DNA from: Pirellulaceae bacterium
Lineage (GTDB): Bacteria > Planctomycetota > Planctomycetia > Pirellulales > Pirellulaceae
Reading direction: 5' to 3'
Assembly: GCA_020846515.1 (NCBI GenBank)
Contig: JADLDX010000034.1
Span: forward strand, 1-6,368
DNA: 6,368 bases
Shown piece by piece: positions 1 through 6,368 of this stretch. The translations under genes were made by a program, and so were the position numbers. The notes below the pieces were generated by a model. That model worked only from the letters and a program-made list of their open reading frames with translations. It did not search any database and was not told the origin of the DNA. The first letter of the stretch is position 1. Each line of letters opens with the position of its first letter.

Positions 1-10
1 ACGCCAGTCG

Positions 11-39
11 ACCCTCCCGCTGCTACGCAGCAGGAGGGT
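11..39 (-). terminator. Strong hairpin, probable terminator of the LRR gene pair
   Basis: A 13-base-pair inverted repeat (arms 11-23 and 27-39) closes on a 3-base loop (24-26). It lies 18 bases past the stop codon of the minus-strand LRR gene. Read as minus-strand RNA, the single non-Watson-Crick position (bases 18 and 32) is a U-G wobble, so the stem is unbroken. Read as plus-strand RNA the same position is a C-A mismatch. This favours function on the minus strand. No U-tract follows on the minus strand, so it is not a canonical intrinsic terminator; it could act with Rho or as a 3'-end stabiliser. Confidence 0.6.
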
Positions 40-57
40 TAGTTCCCAGCAGCACGG

Positions 58-1143
58 CTAGTTAGCTTTCCACCATGACACGTGAACCTCCGGCAGTTGT
101 TCGCGCACGGACGCCAATTGCTCAGCCGTAAATGTTATGCCACCAACATAAAGGCGTTTGAGGCTGGCAGGCGCTTTGAAATCAGCCATGCCTTCGGCTG
201 TAATAGCACTTTCTTGAAGACGTAGACTAACTAGCGTCGTTAATCGTGCGCAAGCCTTCAGAGCTGCGTCATCCACCGACTTGCAGCCCGACAAATCCAG
301 TTCAGACAACTTCGGTAGCACCGCCAAAGCTTCAATGCCTTTAGCTGAAACTTTTGTGCGACGCAGATCGAGCCTTTCCAGGTCCTTGAGCTTGGCAAGT
401 TGAGTTAAGCCGCGGTCACTGATATTGCAATCGGAAATATCCAACTCCGTCAGATACTTCAGATCACTCACATGACTGCAGTTGAAATCGGTCAGGTTCA
501 CGCTCCACAACCCCGAGTCCGTGCGCTGCTGGCCACCGACTCCCAATGCGCGCAAACTCGGCACAAGTTTGAGCAGCGGCAAGGCGGCCCCACTCATCTT
601 GTTACCACCGATAAACAGCTTCTCTAACTTCGGTAACTCACTAAGACGCTCGAAGTTATCATCGTTTACGCGACTGAAACCGACATCCAGCTCACGCAGT
701 TCCGGCATATTGATCAAATGGTCAAACAGCGTACTGGTCACCTTGGTACCCCGCGCATTTAAGAACTCGAGTTTCGACCAGTTCTTCAAGTGCGCAATTC
801 CCGCATCGGATACATACTCTGCGTAATACAAATTCAGCCGACGAACGTTGGTTAACGGCTTGAGTTGTTCAAGCCCTTCGTCACCCACTTTGGTGTACGA
901 CAAATCGATGCTTTCAAGCGTTGGAAGCAACGCCAAGCGTTGTAAGTCAGCATCCGTCAGCCAGGCATGCTTCAAATCAACTGCCACAACGTCGCCGGCA
1001 GCGTTGAGCGTACTCTTGCCGCCTAACTGACGTATCCACTGGCTGGTCGACTCATCGCCGAAGACCGTCGACGACATCATCAACCAGACCCATGCGCCAA
1101 CCGCAGACTGTAAAACGCAACTGGGCAACAGCTTTGTCAACAT
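58..1143 (-). CDS. Exported leucine-rich repeat protein (361 aa)
   Basis: This encodes a secreted or periplasmic LRR solenoid, probably a protein-binding scaffold; ligand and role are unknown. The reading frame is open up to 1260, but the start at 1143 is preferred. It begins with a lysine followed by a hydrophobic stretch (LLPSCVLQSAVGAWVWLMM) that reads as a Sec signal peptide, with possible cleavage near VFG/DES, and it avoids the 41-base overlap with the upstream gene. No strong Shine-Dalgarno decides the start. After the signal comes a short cap with W and GG (WIRQLGG). About twelve repeats of roughly 24 residues follow, of the LxxLDLxxTKVxDxGLxxL type. One stretch in the middle, around VGGQQRTDSGLWSVNLTDFN, breaks the period. 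The end cap is REQLPEVHVSW. No enzyme domain or C-terminal membrane anchor is visible. It lies 76 bases after the larger LRR gene and resembles each half of it, so it is a likely paralogue in the same transcript. Confidence 0.85.
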   Translation of the reverse strand: MLTKLLPSCVLQSAVGAWVWLMMSSTVFGDESTSQWIRQLGGKSTLNAAGDVVAVDLKHAWLTDADLQRLALLPTLESIDLSYTKVGDEGLEQLKPLTNVRRLNLYYAEYVSDAGIAHLKNWSKLEFLNARGTKVTSTLFDHLINMPELRELDVGFSRVNDDNFERLSELPKLEKLFIGGNKMSGAALPLLKLVPSLRALGVGGQQRTDSGLWSVNLTDFNCSHVSDLKYLTELDISDCNISDRGLTQLAKLKDLERLDLRRTKVSAKGIEALAVLPKLSELDLSGCKSVDDAALKACARLTTLVSLRLQESAITAEGMADFKAPASLKRLYVGGITFTAEQLASVREQLPEVHVSWWKAN

Positions 1144-1219
1144 ATGTTTATCCACGGCGAATACATGCTCGGATTCGGAGACGTCAAGTTTTCGTGAAGT
1201 ACTTGATGGGATTGATAAG

Positions 1220-3286
1220 CTAACTACGTCTTCGTTTGGGGTCGCTCGACAAGGGATCAAATATGATTTCGCAGCCCGGCAAAGCTATTTGAAGACGTTG
1301 GAAGCCTGCGGGCGTATAAAACGTATGGTACAAGTTGAGATATCGCAGCCTGTTCAATTTGGCCAGGCTCTCTGCGCTGGCATCCGTCACGTTTGTACTA
1401 TCAAGCCGTACACGTTCTAGGCTCTTCAAACCAACCAGCTTCTTGACTCCGTCGTCATTGATATCCGTGTAATCGAAATCAAGAAACGTAAGCGAACTGA
1501 GTTTGGCGATCGAATCCAGCGCAGCATTGGAAATTCGCGTACGAATGAGCGCTAGACTTTGCAGTTTGGACAGTCCTTCCAATTGTCTCAAGCCTTTGTC
1601 ACTGATCTTCGTGTAACCCAACAGCAGGTGCTCTAGTTGCGACAACGGCTGTAAGTGGGCCAGCCCACCGTCACCGATGTCGGTACCATCTAGATCCAAA
1701 TAGATCAGCTCCGATAAAGCCTTCAGATGACTAAGACCACCTTCGGTCAGATCGGTGTATGCCAGTGCGACGTGTCGCAGCGTCGTGATGGTACTCAGTT
1801 TCTGTAGACCAACGTCGGTGATGGGCGAACTGGATAGATGCAGATGCGTCAGTGGTAGTGGCTTTAGTTGATCGAGTCCTTCGCCTGAAATCTGCGTACT
1901 TCCCAGCTCCAGCCGCTGGAGAGCGGCCAGATGATTGAGGTGCTTCAAACCTGCATCGGTGACCGAGGTGCCACTCAGATTCAGCTCTTCAAGACTTTTC
2001 AGTTTCGACAGATGCTGTAACCCGAGATCTCCGACTTCCGTCGTATGCAGATCGAGACGACGCACATCTTTTAGCTCGGACAAATTGCTTAACAGCTCAT
2101 CGGTCACACCGGTTGAAGCCAAAGAAACACTGATGATCTTCTGGTCTGCTTGCTGAAGCGTACCGCCAATTGCCTTGACCCACTTAGCAACGCTACGGTC
2201 ATCCGGATGCACCAACAACTGCCGGGCTTCCATCGGTAGACTGGGCGTAAGCGACAGGTCCAAGAACTCGATGGCGCAGGCTGGGAGCGCAGCCCGCAAT
2301 GCATCCACTCCGGCTCGCGATACGCGCGTGTAACGCAGATCGAGCATTTTGAGGTTTACTAGTTTCTTGAGCTGCTCCAATCCCACGTTCGTTACTTTGG
2401 TGCCGTATAAATTGAGCTCTTCCAGCTTTGTCAGACCGGATATCACTTCGAGGGCCGAATCGGTGATTCGACTGCCCTGCAAATTCAACTTGGACAGTTT
2501 CGACATGCCTTGCAAATGCACCACACCTTCGTCGGTAACTTTGGTGCCGCCCAGATCGAGACGCGTGAGTTTTTGAAGGCCGGCAATATGCGCCAGCCCC
2601 TCATCCGTAATCAGCGCATCGCGCAGCAACAGCTCTTCAAGCTCTTTCAAACCCGCCAACTGCATCATGCCCTTATCGTCGACTGGACAGTAAACCAGAT
2701 CGAGGGCACGTAGATTGGTGAAAGCCGCCAAATGACGCCCCTTGACTCCCGTATTCTCCAGGCTCAATTTCCTTAGCGTCGGGCCCAGCGTCTTGATTTC
2801 CTCCAAGCCATCATCTTGAAACTTGATGCTCTCCAAATAAGTGTAGCTAAAGGCCAATTCTTCCAAGGAAGTCAGACTGGCCAGGTGCTTCAAGTCGCGA
2901 CTGTAATCTGTCCGTGCGCCAGCGCTTGGGTTCCACATTGGTCCGGGCAAATAAAGATACTTGAGCGCCTTGAGGTCAGCTAAGCGGATCAAGTCAGGGG
3001 GCGAGATGTTCGTGCCCACCAAATCCACTAGCTCAACACGCAAGTCACTCATGGGCAAGGCATCCAGGTCCCTGATCCGTCCTTCAAGGCCAGCGACCGC
3101 CACGGATCCGCCCATGCCGATAGTCCATTCCGCCACCAGGCGATCCGGCGAATCTGACTGGATGACCTCATTCCTCTGGGCCTGTAGCCTGCCAGGAGCA
3201 CTTGCCAATGCGAAGCTGATGATGCAGCATAGAGTCAGCCCTAGCGAGAAACTTGTTCGGCACGATCTTATGGCTTCGAATCGCAT
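1220..3286 (-). CDS. Exported tandem-module leucine-rich repeat protein (688 aa)
   Basis: This is an LRR-only protein with a predicted Sec signal peptide: basic n-region MRFEAIRSCR, hydrophobic residues about 12-29, and a possible cleavage site at ALASA/P. It should act outside the cytoplasm, probably in protein-protein contact; the partner cannot be read from sequence. The mature chain is two complete LRR modules. Module 1 (about residues 48-341) opens with a cap holding W54 and GG at 59-60 and closes with ALPACAIEF. Module 2 (about 362-677) opens with W369 and GG at 374-375 and closes with ALPGCEIIF. Between the caps run 24-residue repeats such as LTRLDLGGTKVTDEGVVHL. Module 1 has an irregular region (about 110-170, including LYLPGPMWNP) that does not follow the period. 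The tail is basic (KRRRS). A TAG stop ends it before the second LRR gene. Repeats of this style are common in planctomycetes (family knowledge). Confidence 0.9.
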   Translation of the reverse strand: MRFEAIRSCRTSFSLGLTLCCIISFALASAPGRLQAQRNEVIQSDSPDRLVAEWTIGMGGSVAVAGLEGRIRDLDALPMSDLRVELVDLVGTNISPPDLIRLADLKALKYLYLPGPMWNPSAGARTDYSRDLKHLASLTSLEELAFSYTYLESIKFQDDGLEEIKTLGPTLRKLSLENTGVKGRHLAAFTNLRALDLVYCPVDDKGMMQLAGLKELEELLLRDALITDEGLAHIAGLQKLTRLDLGGTKVTDEGVVHLQGMSKLSKLNLQGSRITDSALEVISGLTKLEELNLYGTKVTNVGLEQLKKLVNLKMLDLRYTRVSRAGVDALRAALPACAIEFLDLSLTPSLPMEARQLLVHPDDRSVAKWVKAIGGTLQQADQKIISVSLASTGVTDELLSNLSELKDVRRLDLHTTEVGDLGLQHLSKLKSLEELNLSGTSVTDAGLKHLNHLAALQRLELGSTQISGEGLDQLKPLPLTHLHLSSSPITDVGLQKLSTITTLRHVALAYTDLTEGGLSHLKALSELIYLDLDGTDIGDGGLAHLQPLSQLEHLLLGYTKISDKGLRQLEGLSKLQSLALIRTRISNAALDSIAKLSSLTFLDFDYTDINDDGVKKLVGLKSLERVRLDSTNVTDASAESLAKLNRLRYLNLYHTFYTPAGFQRLQIALPGCEIIFDPLSSDPKRRRS

Positions 3287-3313
3287 GTTGACACTGCCTA
3301 TGGATGACTAAAC

Positions 3314-3342
3314 GATAGACCAATCGCGCCGCAACTGGTCAA
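3314..3342 (-). promoter_or_regulatory. Possible sigma70-like promoter of the LRR genes
   Basis: On the minus strand a TTGACC box (3337-3342, five of six bases matching the -35 consensus) is followed after exactly 17 bases by TCTATC (3314-3319), a poor -10 match. Shifting by two bases gives TATCGT, a better -10 but with 19-base spacing. Transcription would begin near 3307, about 20 bases before the ATG at 3286. The match could be chance. Confidence 0.25.
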
Positions 3343-3645
3343 TTCTAGACAAACGTCTGCGCTGCGCAGTCTGCCTGGGGAAAAATGCTGCTTGGGAAAC
3401 ATGTCCAGCACGCACCGAGCCACTGCGAACGCACTGCTATCTGTTAAGTTTGTATGAGTTATGGTTGAAGGCAGTCCGGGCGTCAAGTCAACCGCCGTCG
3501 CACCGGTTATATTGTTGGCCCAAGTCGCTGGGCGCCAACGCAGGTGTGATCACTAAATGCACCCACAGTTCGCCCACTCGATCCGTCGTACTCGTAAAAC
3601 GGACGACTCACGACGAACTGATTCGGTATCAAGACATTGTTAACT

Positions 3646-3649
3646 GGAG
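3646..3649 (+). promoter_or_regulatory. Shine-Dalgarno GGAG that fixes the ArsC-like gene start
   Basis: GGAG ends 8 bases before the ATG at 3658, which is good spacing. It lies inside the frame that would be translated from the alternative TTG at 3637, so the ATG is the more likely start. The signal peptide also starts cleanly at that ATG (MVRLLLSL). Confidence 0.7.
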
Positions 3650-3657
3650 TATTCAAA

Positions 3658-4734
3658 ATGGTCCGGCTGCTACTGAGCCTCATCTGCCTGAGCATTGTCG
3701 CCGCTTACCAGGCAAATCAAGTGGCCAGCCAAACAGTAAGCCAACCAGTAAGCGAGCCGGTTAGTGTTGGACCGCTCGTAAAGGCATTGTGGTTTGTTCA
3801 CCAACATGGCACTGCCGCAGCGCTGCTGCCAGAGAACGATAGCGCCGTAAAGTTCGCTTTGACCAAGGCCCTGGCGCAGGATAGCCAGATCAGTTTCGAT
3901 GAGCTGTCAGAGTTTGTCGATGTACGAGCCTTCGAAAAGGCGGCCGGCGCGGACCGTCATATCGACGTTACTGAATTGGACAAGCTGGCCACCGTCGGTA
4001 TTCCCCGTTCGCGCAAGCAGCTTTCGGTGCAAGCCGTGGAGCATGCCGATTATCTGACAACCAGTTTTGATCGGATTGATGCCGTTCACGCCCAAGCCGG
4101 CCAGAAGCTAGCCGATTGGATCGTGGCCCACTATGAGCCCCAAAAAACAGAGCCCCAAAAAACAGAGCAAACCACGAATTCACTGCAGACCAGTCAACCA
4201 CTGAACGTGGTCGTAGTATGCACAGGTAACTCGCGCCGCAGCATTATGGGGGCCACGATGGGCAACCTGGCTGCTGCCTACTACGGATTCGAGAACATTC
4301 GTTTTCATTCTGGTGGCACAACACCATCTGCTTTCAATGCGAGAACAGTGCGCGCGCTGAGCGATATCGGTTTCACCATCGAAGCCACGGGGGATCAGGC
4401 AGAACGCGGCGACGTGAAAACAGCCAATCCGATCTATCGCATAACGTGCGGCCAAGCGCTGACAGTGCTGGAGTTTTCCAAGCACTATGCGCATCCTCAC
4501 AATCCCCAAGCTAACTTCGCTGCTTTGTTGGTCTGCAGTGAAGCAGATGCCGAATGCCCGTTGGTAAAGGGGGCGGCCTTGCGAGTGCCGATGCCCTACC
4601 AGGACCCTAAAATCTACGACGGCAGTAAGTATGAGACGGACAAGTACGCCGAGCGCCGCGATGACATTGGGCGACTCATGCTGTCCGTTATGGCTCAGGC
4701 GCGCCGAAAAATCGAACTGAGCGGCAAAGATTAA
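3658..4734 (+). CDS. Exported protein with C-terminal LMW phosphatase / ArsC-like domain (358 aa)
   Basis: Residues 1-16 look like a Sec signal peptide (MVRLLLSLICLSIVAA/Y). Residues about 35-160 form an N-terminal domain I do not recognise. It holds two stretches, DSQISFDE (75-82) and DRHIDVTE (99-106), that resemble degraded EF-hand loops (Asp at position 5, Ile at 8, Glu at 12). A linker with EPQKT twice leads to a domain of the low-molecular-weight protein tyrosine phosphatase / ArsC fold from about 183 to the end. Its P-loop VVVVCTGNSRRS gives C-x5-R with C188 as nucleophile and R194. The motif CSEADAEC supplies C293 and C300, and D316-P317 is the likely general acid. C-x6-C and the 16-residue distance from the second cysteine to Asp match thioredoxin-coupled arsenate reductases such as staphylococcal pI258 ArsC (recalled). 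The segment between P-loop and Cys pair is about 33 residues longer than in pI258 ArsC and holds an extra cysteine, C264. Arsenate reductase or protein phosphatase activity are both possible. Export would be unusual for an arsenate reductase. Confidence 0.85.
   Translation: MVRLLLSLICLSIVAAYQANQVASQTVSQPVSEPVSVGPLVKALWFVHQHGTAAALLPENDSAVKFALTKALAQDSQISFDELSEFVDVRAFEKAAGADRHIDVTELDKLATVGIPRSRKQLSVQAVEHADYLTTSFDRIDAVHAQAGQKLADWIVAHYEPQKTEPQKTEQTTNSLQTSQPLNVVVVCTGNSRRSIMGATMGNLAAAYYGFENIRFHSGGTTPSAFNARTVRALSDIGFTIEATGDQAERGDVKTANPIYRITCGQALTVLEFSKHYAHPHNPQANFAALLVCSEADAECPLVKGAALRVPMPYQDPKIYDGSKYETDKYAERRDDIGRLMLSVMAQARRKIELSGKD
4135..4164 (+). repeat. Perfect tandem duplication, 2 x 15 bases, in the interdomain linker
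   Basis: Two identical 15-base units (4135-4149 and 4150-4164) lie head to tail, followed by four more matching bases (4165-4168). They encode EPQKT twice, in frame, in the linker between the N-terminal domain and the ArsC-like domain. Each unit contains a six-A run, so slippage is a plausible origin and copy number may vary between strains. Confidence 0.9.
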
Positions 4735-4936
4735 CTCGCCGCGCAATTCGCCCCGGCTAACCGTTTCGCCATCGATAGTCGACCTTACCGTTTGCTCCGA
4801 ACATTCGTGGTCAATCATTGTCCATCGCCGCATACGTGGTACTAGCGCTCCACTCTGGCTCGCTCGGCGGTCGACTCTTACAAATGTGCTCAAGGCAAGG
4901 ATTGCAATGACAGCATAGCGATTGGCGAACTAGATC
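4735..4936. other. Intergenic gap between ArsC-like and efflux genes
   Basis: These 202 bases hold no supported gene. I see no hairpin with a T-run after the stop at 4734 and no clear -35/-10 pair before 4937, so the sequence does not settle whether the two genes share a transcript. An 8-base inverted pair (4777-4784 and 4869-4876) is too far apart to be read as a terminator. Confidence 0.5.
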
Positions 4937-6368
4937 ATGCGGAAACGGACTTCCCTCAAATTGGCTTTATCTTTCGCAGCCCTCGTTGGTTCCAGCACTG
5001 GCTGTCATCAAGGTCAGCGACGCGAGGCGACCGCACCCGGACGGGTACGCGCGACGCTGGTTCAAGCTCCGATGACCCCTTCGACCGAACTAGCGTCTGG
5101 ACGGGTGGCCCAAGACCAACGGCTGCTGCCCTTCGGTCAGGACGAAGCGATCCGCATGGTCGCCCATCAGAGTTCGGCCGACGAGAGCGCAACGACGATC
5201 GTACCAGCGGATCAAGCATTCGAACCAGCCGTTGTGACGGACCCCACAGGTGCTTTTGCGCAAGCCCTGACGCTCGAACAAATTACGTCCCTGGCGCTCT
5301 CGAACAATCCGGCCATACGTCAAGCGGAAGCGGCTGTGGCCAAGGCCAACGGATTGCGATATCAAGTCGGTTTGCGTCCTAACCCTATGGTGGGTTACAA
5401 CGCAACGCAACTGGCCGACAGAGGCACCGACCAGCACACGATGTTCGTGGAACAAGACTTCATTACAGCGCAGAAGTTGCAACGCAACACCAACGTTCTG
5501 GGATTCGAGGTGGAGAATTTGAAATGGCAAGCCGAACAGCAGCGCCGGACGGTCTTGGCTGACGTTAAAGTCTTGTTCTACGAAACCTTGGGCGCGCAGC
5601 AACAACTGGAGCTGTCCAAGCAATTCGTCGACATGGCCGAGAAGGCGGTAGATGTATCTCGTCAACGCAAAAAAGCCGGTGAAGGCACTGAAGTCGATGT
5701 ATTGCAATCCGAAGTGCAGTTGCAACAAGTCACGGTGGCTAATCGGCAAGCCATTGCCGCAGTCATCGGGGCTTGGACCCGACTGACCGCCACCATTGGC
5801 CAGCCGAATATGCAACGTACTTTTGTAGAGGGCCAATTACCGAGCGAACCAGTGGCCTATCAATGGGACGCTGAATACTCGCGCATTTGTAGTGAGAGTC
5901 CCGAGTTAATGGCAGCCTTAACCCGAGTGTCACGCGCACGCGCCAACTTGGATCGCCAGAGCGTGCAAGCGACACCGAACATCTCTTGGATGTTCGGGGC
6001 CGGTTACGACAATGGTACCGATAGCCAGATGATCAATACGCAAGTCGGAATTCCTTTACCCATCAATAATCAAAACGAAGGCAACCAATCGGCCGCCCAG
6101 GCAGAGTATTGTCGAGCCCTGCAAGAAGTCAGGCGGATCGAGCTATCGATCAAATCACGCTTGGCCGTAGCGGCTCAGAGCTACGATTCATCCGCGGCGT
6201 CCGTGTCCCTCTATCGAACGGAAGTCATCCCCAAAGCCGAGAAGATGCTTGAACTGGCCGAGATCACCTTCAAAGCCGGAGAGATCGATTTTCTACAGGT
6301 GTTGACCATACGCCGCACCTATTTCGATTCTATGTTCGCTTATCTCACCGCGCGTACCGATTTAGCAA
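4937..6368 (+). CDS. TolC/CzcC-family outer-membrane efflux lipoprotein, 3' end missing (477 aa seen)
   Basis: This is the outer-membrane channel of a tripartite efflux pump, of the OEP family. A stop codon two codons upstream makes ATG 4937 the first available ATG; the ribosome site is weak. Residues 1-22 are a lipoprotein signal (MRKRTSLKLALSFAALVGSS then TG) ending at C23 in an S-T-G-C lipobox; lipidation is common in RND-partner channels such as CusC and OprM. Residues 24-108 are a polar extension I cannot assign. The first OEP repeat runs about 111-290 (LTLEQITSLALSNNP, then GLRPNPMVGY). The second begins near 310 and includes GIPLPINNQNEGN, the counterpart of the PLPLFxRNQG motif of CzcC-like proteins, then the helix AEKMLELAEITFKAGEIDFL. 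The frame is open at the window edge; by family length perhaps 10-40 residues are missing. A CzcC-type partner suggests heavy-metal export, but no adaptor or pump is in view. Confidence 0.88.
   Translation, partial: MRKRTSLKLALSFAALVGSSTGCHQGQRREATAPGRVRATLVQAPMTPSTELASGRVAQDQRLLPFGQDEAIRMVAHQSSADESATTIVPADQAFEPAVVTDPTGAFAQALTLEQITSLALSNNPAIRQAEAAVAKANGLRYQVGLRPNPMVGYNATQLADRGTDQHTMFVEQDFITAQKLQRNTNVLGFEVENLKWQAEQQRRTVLADVKVLFYETLGAQQQLELSKQFVDMAEKAVDVSRQRKKAGEGTEVDVLQSEVQLQQVTVANRQAIAAVIGAWTRLTATIGQPNMQRTFVEGQLPSEPVAYQWDAEYSRICSESPELMAALTRVSRARANLDRQSVQATPNISWMFGAGYDNGTDSQMINTQVGIPLPINNQNEGNQSAAQAEYCRALQEVRRIELSIKSRLAVAAQSYDSSAASVSLYRTEVIPKAEKMLELAEITFKAGEIDFLQVLTIRRTYFDSMFAYLTARTDLA

Larger units (their letters stand above)
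3287..3657. other. Divergent intergenic region, no gene seen
   Basis: These 371 bases separate the start of the minus-strand LRR gene from the start of the plus-strand ArsC-like gene, so both promoters should lie here. Open frames inside it are short, have no recognisable domain and no convincing ribosome site. An 8-base palindrome GTGATCAC sits at 3546-3553, and a loose 6-base inverted repeat (3584-3589 with 3610-3615) lies upstream of the plus-strand start. Neither is strong enough to call as an operator. Confidence 0.6.

Noticed and set aside
1144..1260. N-terminal extension of the small LRR gene starting at 1260
   Set aside because: It would overlap the upstream gene by 41 bases and put 39 polar residues ahead of an obvious signal peptide; the ATG at 1143 fits better.
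3298..3486. 62-codon minus-strand frame in the divergent region
   Set aside because: No ribosome site, no domain, and it covers the likely promoter of the LRR genes.
3508..3513. TATATT as a -10 box for the ArsC-like gene
   Set aside because: No -35-like sequence lies 16-18 bases upstream, and it would leave a leader of about 140 bases with nothing to support it.
3546..3553. GTGATCAC palindrome as a CRP/FNR-type operator
   Set aside because: It lacks the spaced TGTGA-N6-TCACA arrangement, and an 8-base palindrome alone is weak evidence.
3637..3657. TTG start seven codons upstream of the ArsC-like gene
   Set aside because: The GGAG ribosome site lies inside this extension and is well spaced for the ATG at 3658.
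3450..3764. 104-codon plus-strand frame overlapping the start of the ArsC-like gene
   Set aside because: Out of frame with the real gene, no recognisable motif or start signal.
4777..4876. 8-base inverted repeat AGTCGACC / GGTCGACT
   Set aside because: Arms are 84 bases apart around a SalI-like palindrome; such a match is likely by chance and no T-run follows.
4180..4893. 237-codon open frame on the minus strand
   Set aside because: It lies opposite the ArsC-like domain, whose motifs are clear, and its translation shows no recognisable domain.
5090..5836. 248-codon open frame on the minus strand
   Set aside because: It is antisense to the TolC-family gene, which has clear family motifs; its Arg/Leu-rich translation has no recognisable features.

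Overview
The window looks like a piece of a planctomycete chromosome, most likely from the Pirellulaceae and relatives. The main reasons are two large exported proteins made almost wholly of 24-residue leucine-rich repeats of the 'LDLxxTxVTDxGLxxLxxL' kind, the moderate GC content and the loose gene spacing. This assignment is inference from protein style; there is no rRNA or other phylogenetic marker here.

Layout. Minus strand, read right to left: a 688-residue exported LRR protein (3286 down to 1220), a 76-base gap, then a second exported LRR protein of about 361 residues (1143 down to 58), then a strong hairpin at 11-39 that probably ends the transcript. A 371-base divergent intergenic region (3287-3657) carries a possible minus-strand promoter and a good Shine-Dalgarno for the plus-strand gene. 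Plus strand: a 358-residue exported protein (3658-4734) with a C-terminal low-molecular-weight phosphatase / ArsC-like arsenate reductase domain. After a 202-base gap comes a TolC/CzcC-type outer-membrane efflux lipoprotein (4937 to the window edge, 3' end missing).

How the parts may fit together. The two LRR proteins form a likely two-gene unit. Between them they contain three copies of the same complete module (W-x(5)-GG cap, LRR solenoid, LP-x-C/V end cap), so the locus seems to have grown by duplicating whole modules. On the other strand, an ArsC-like redox phosphatase next to a CzcC-type efflux channel suggests metal or metalloid handling, but no ArsR, ArsB/Acr3, periplasmic adaptor or RND pump is inside the window. 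The substrate is therefore unknown. The most unusual item is the ArsC-like protein: it keeps the three-cysteine arrangement of thioredoxin-coupled arsenate reductases but has an export signal and an unfamiliar N-terminal domain. No mobile element, CRISPR array, tRNA or rRNA was seen.
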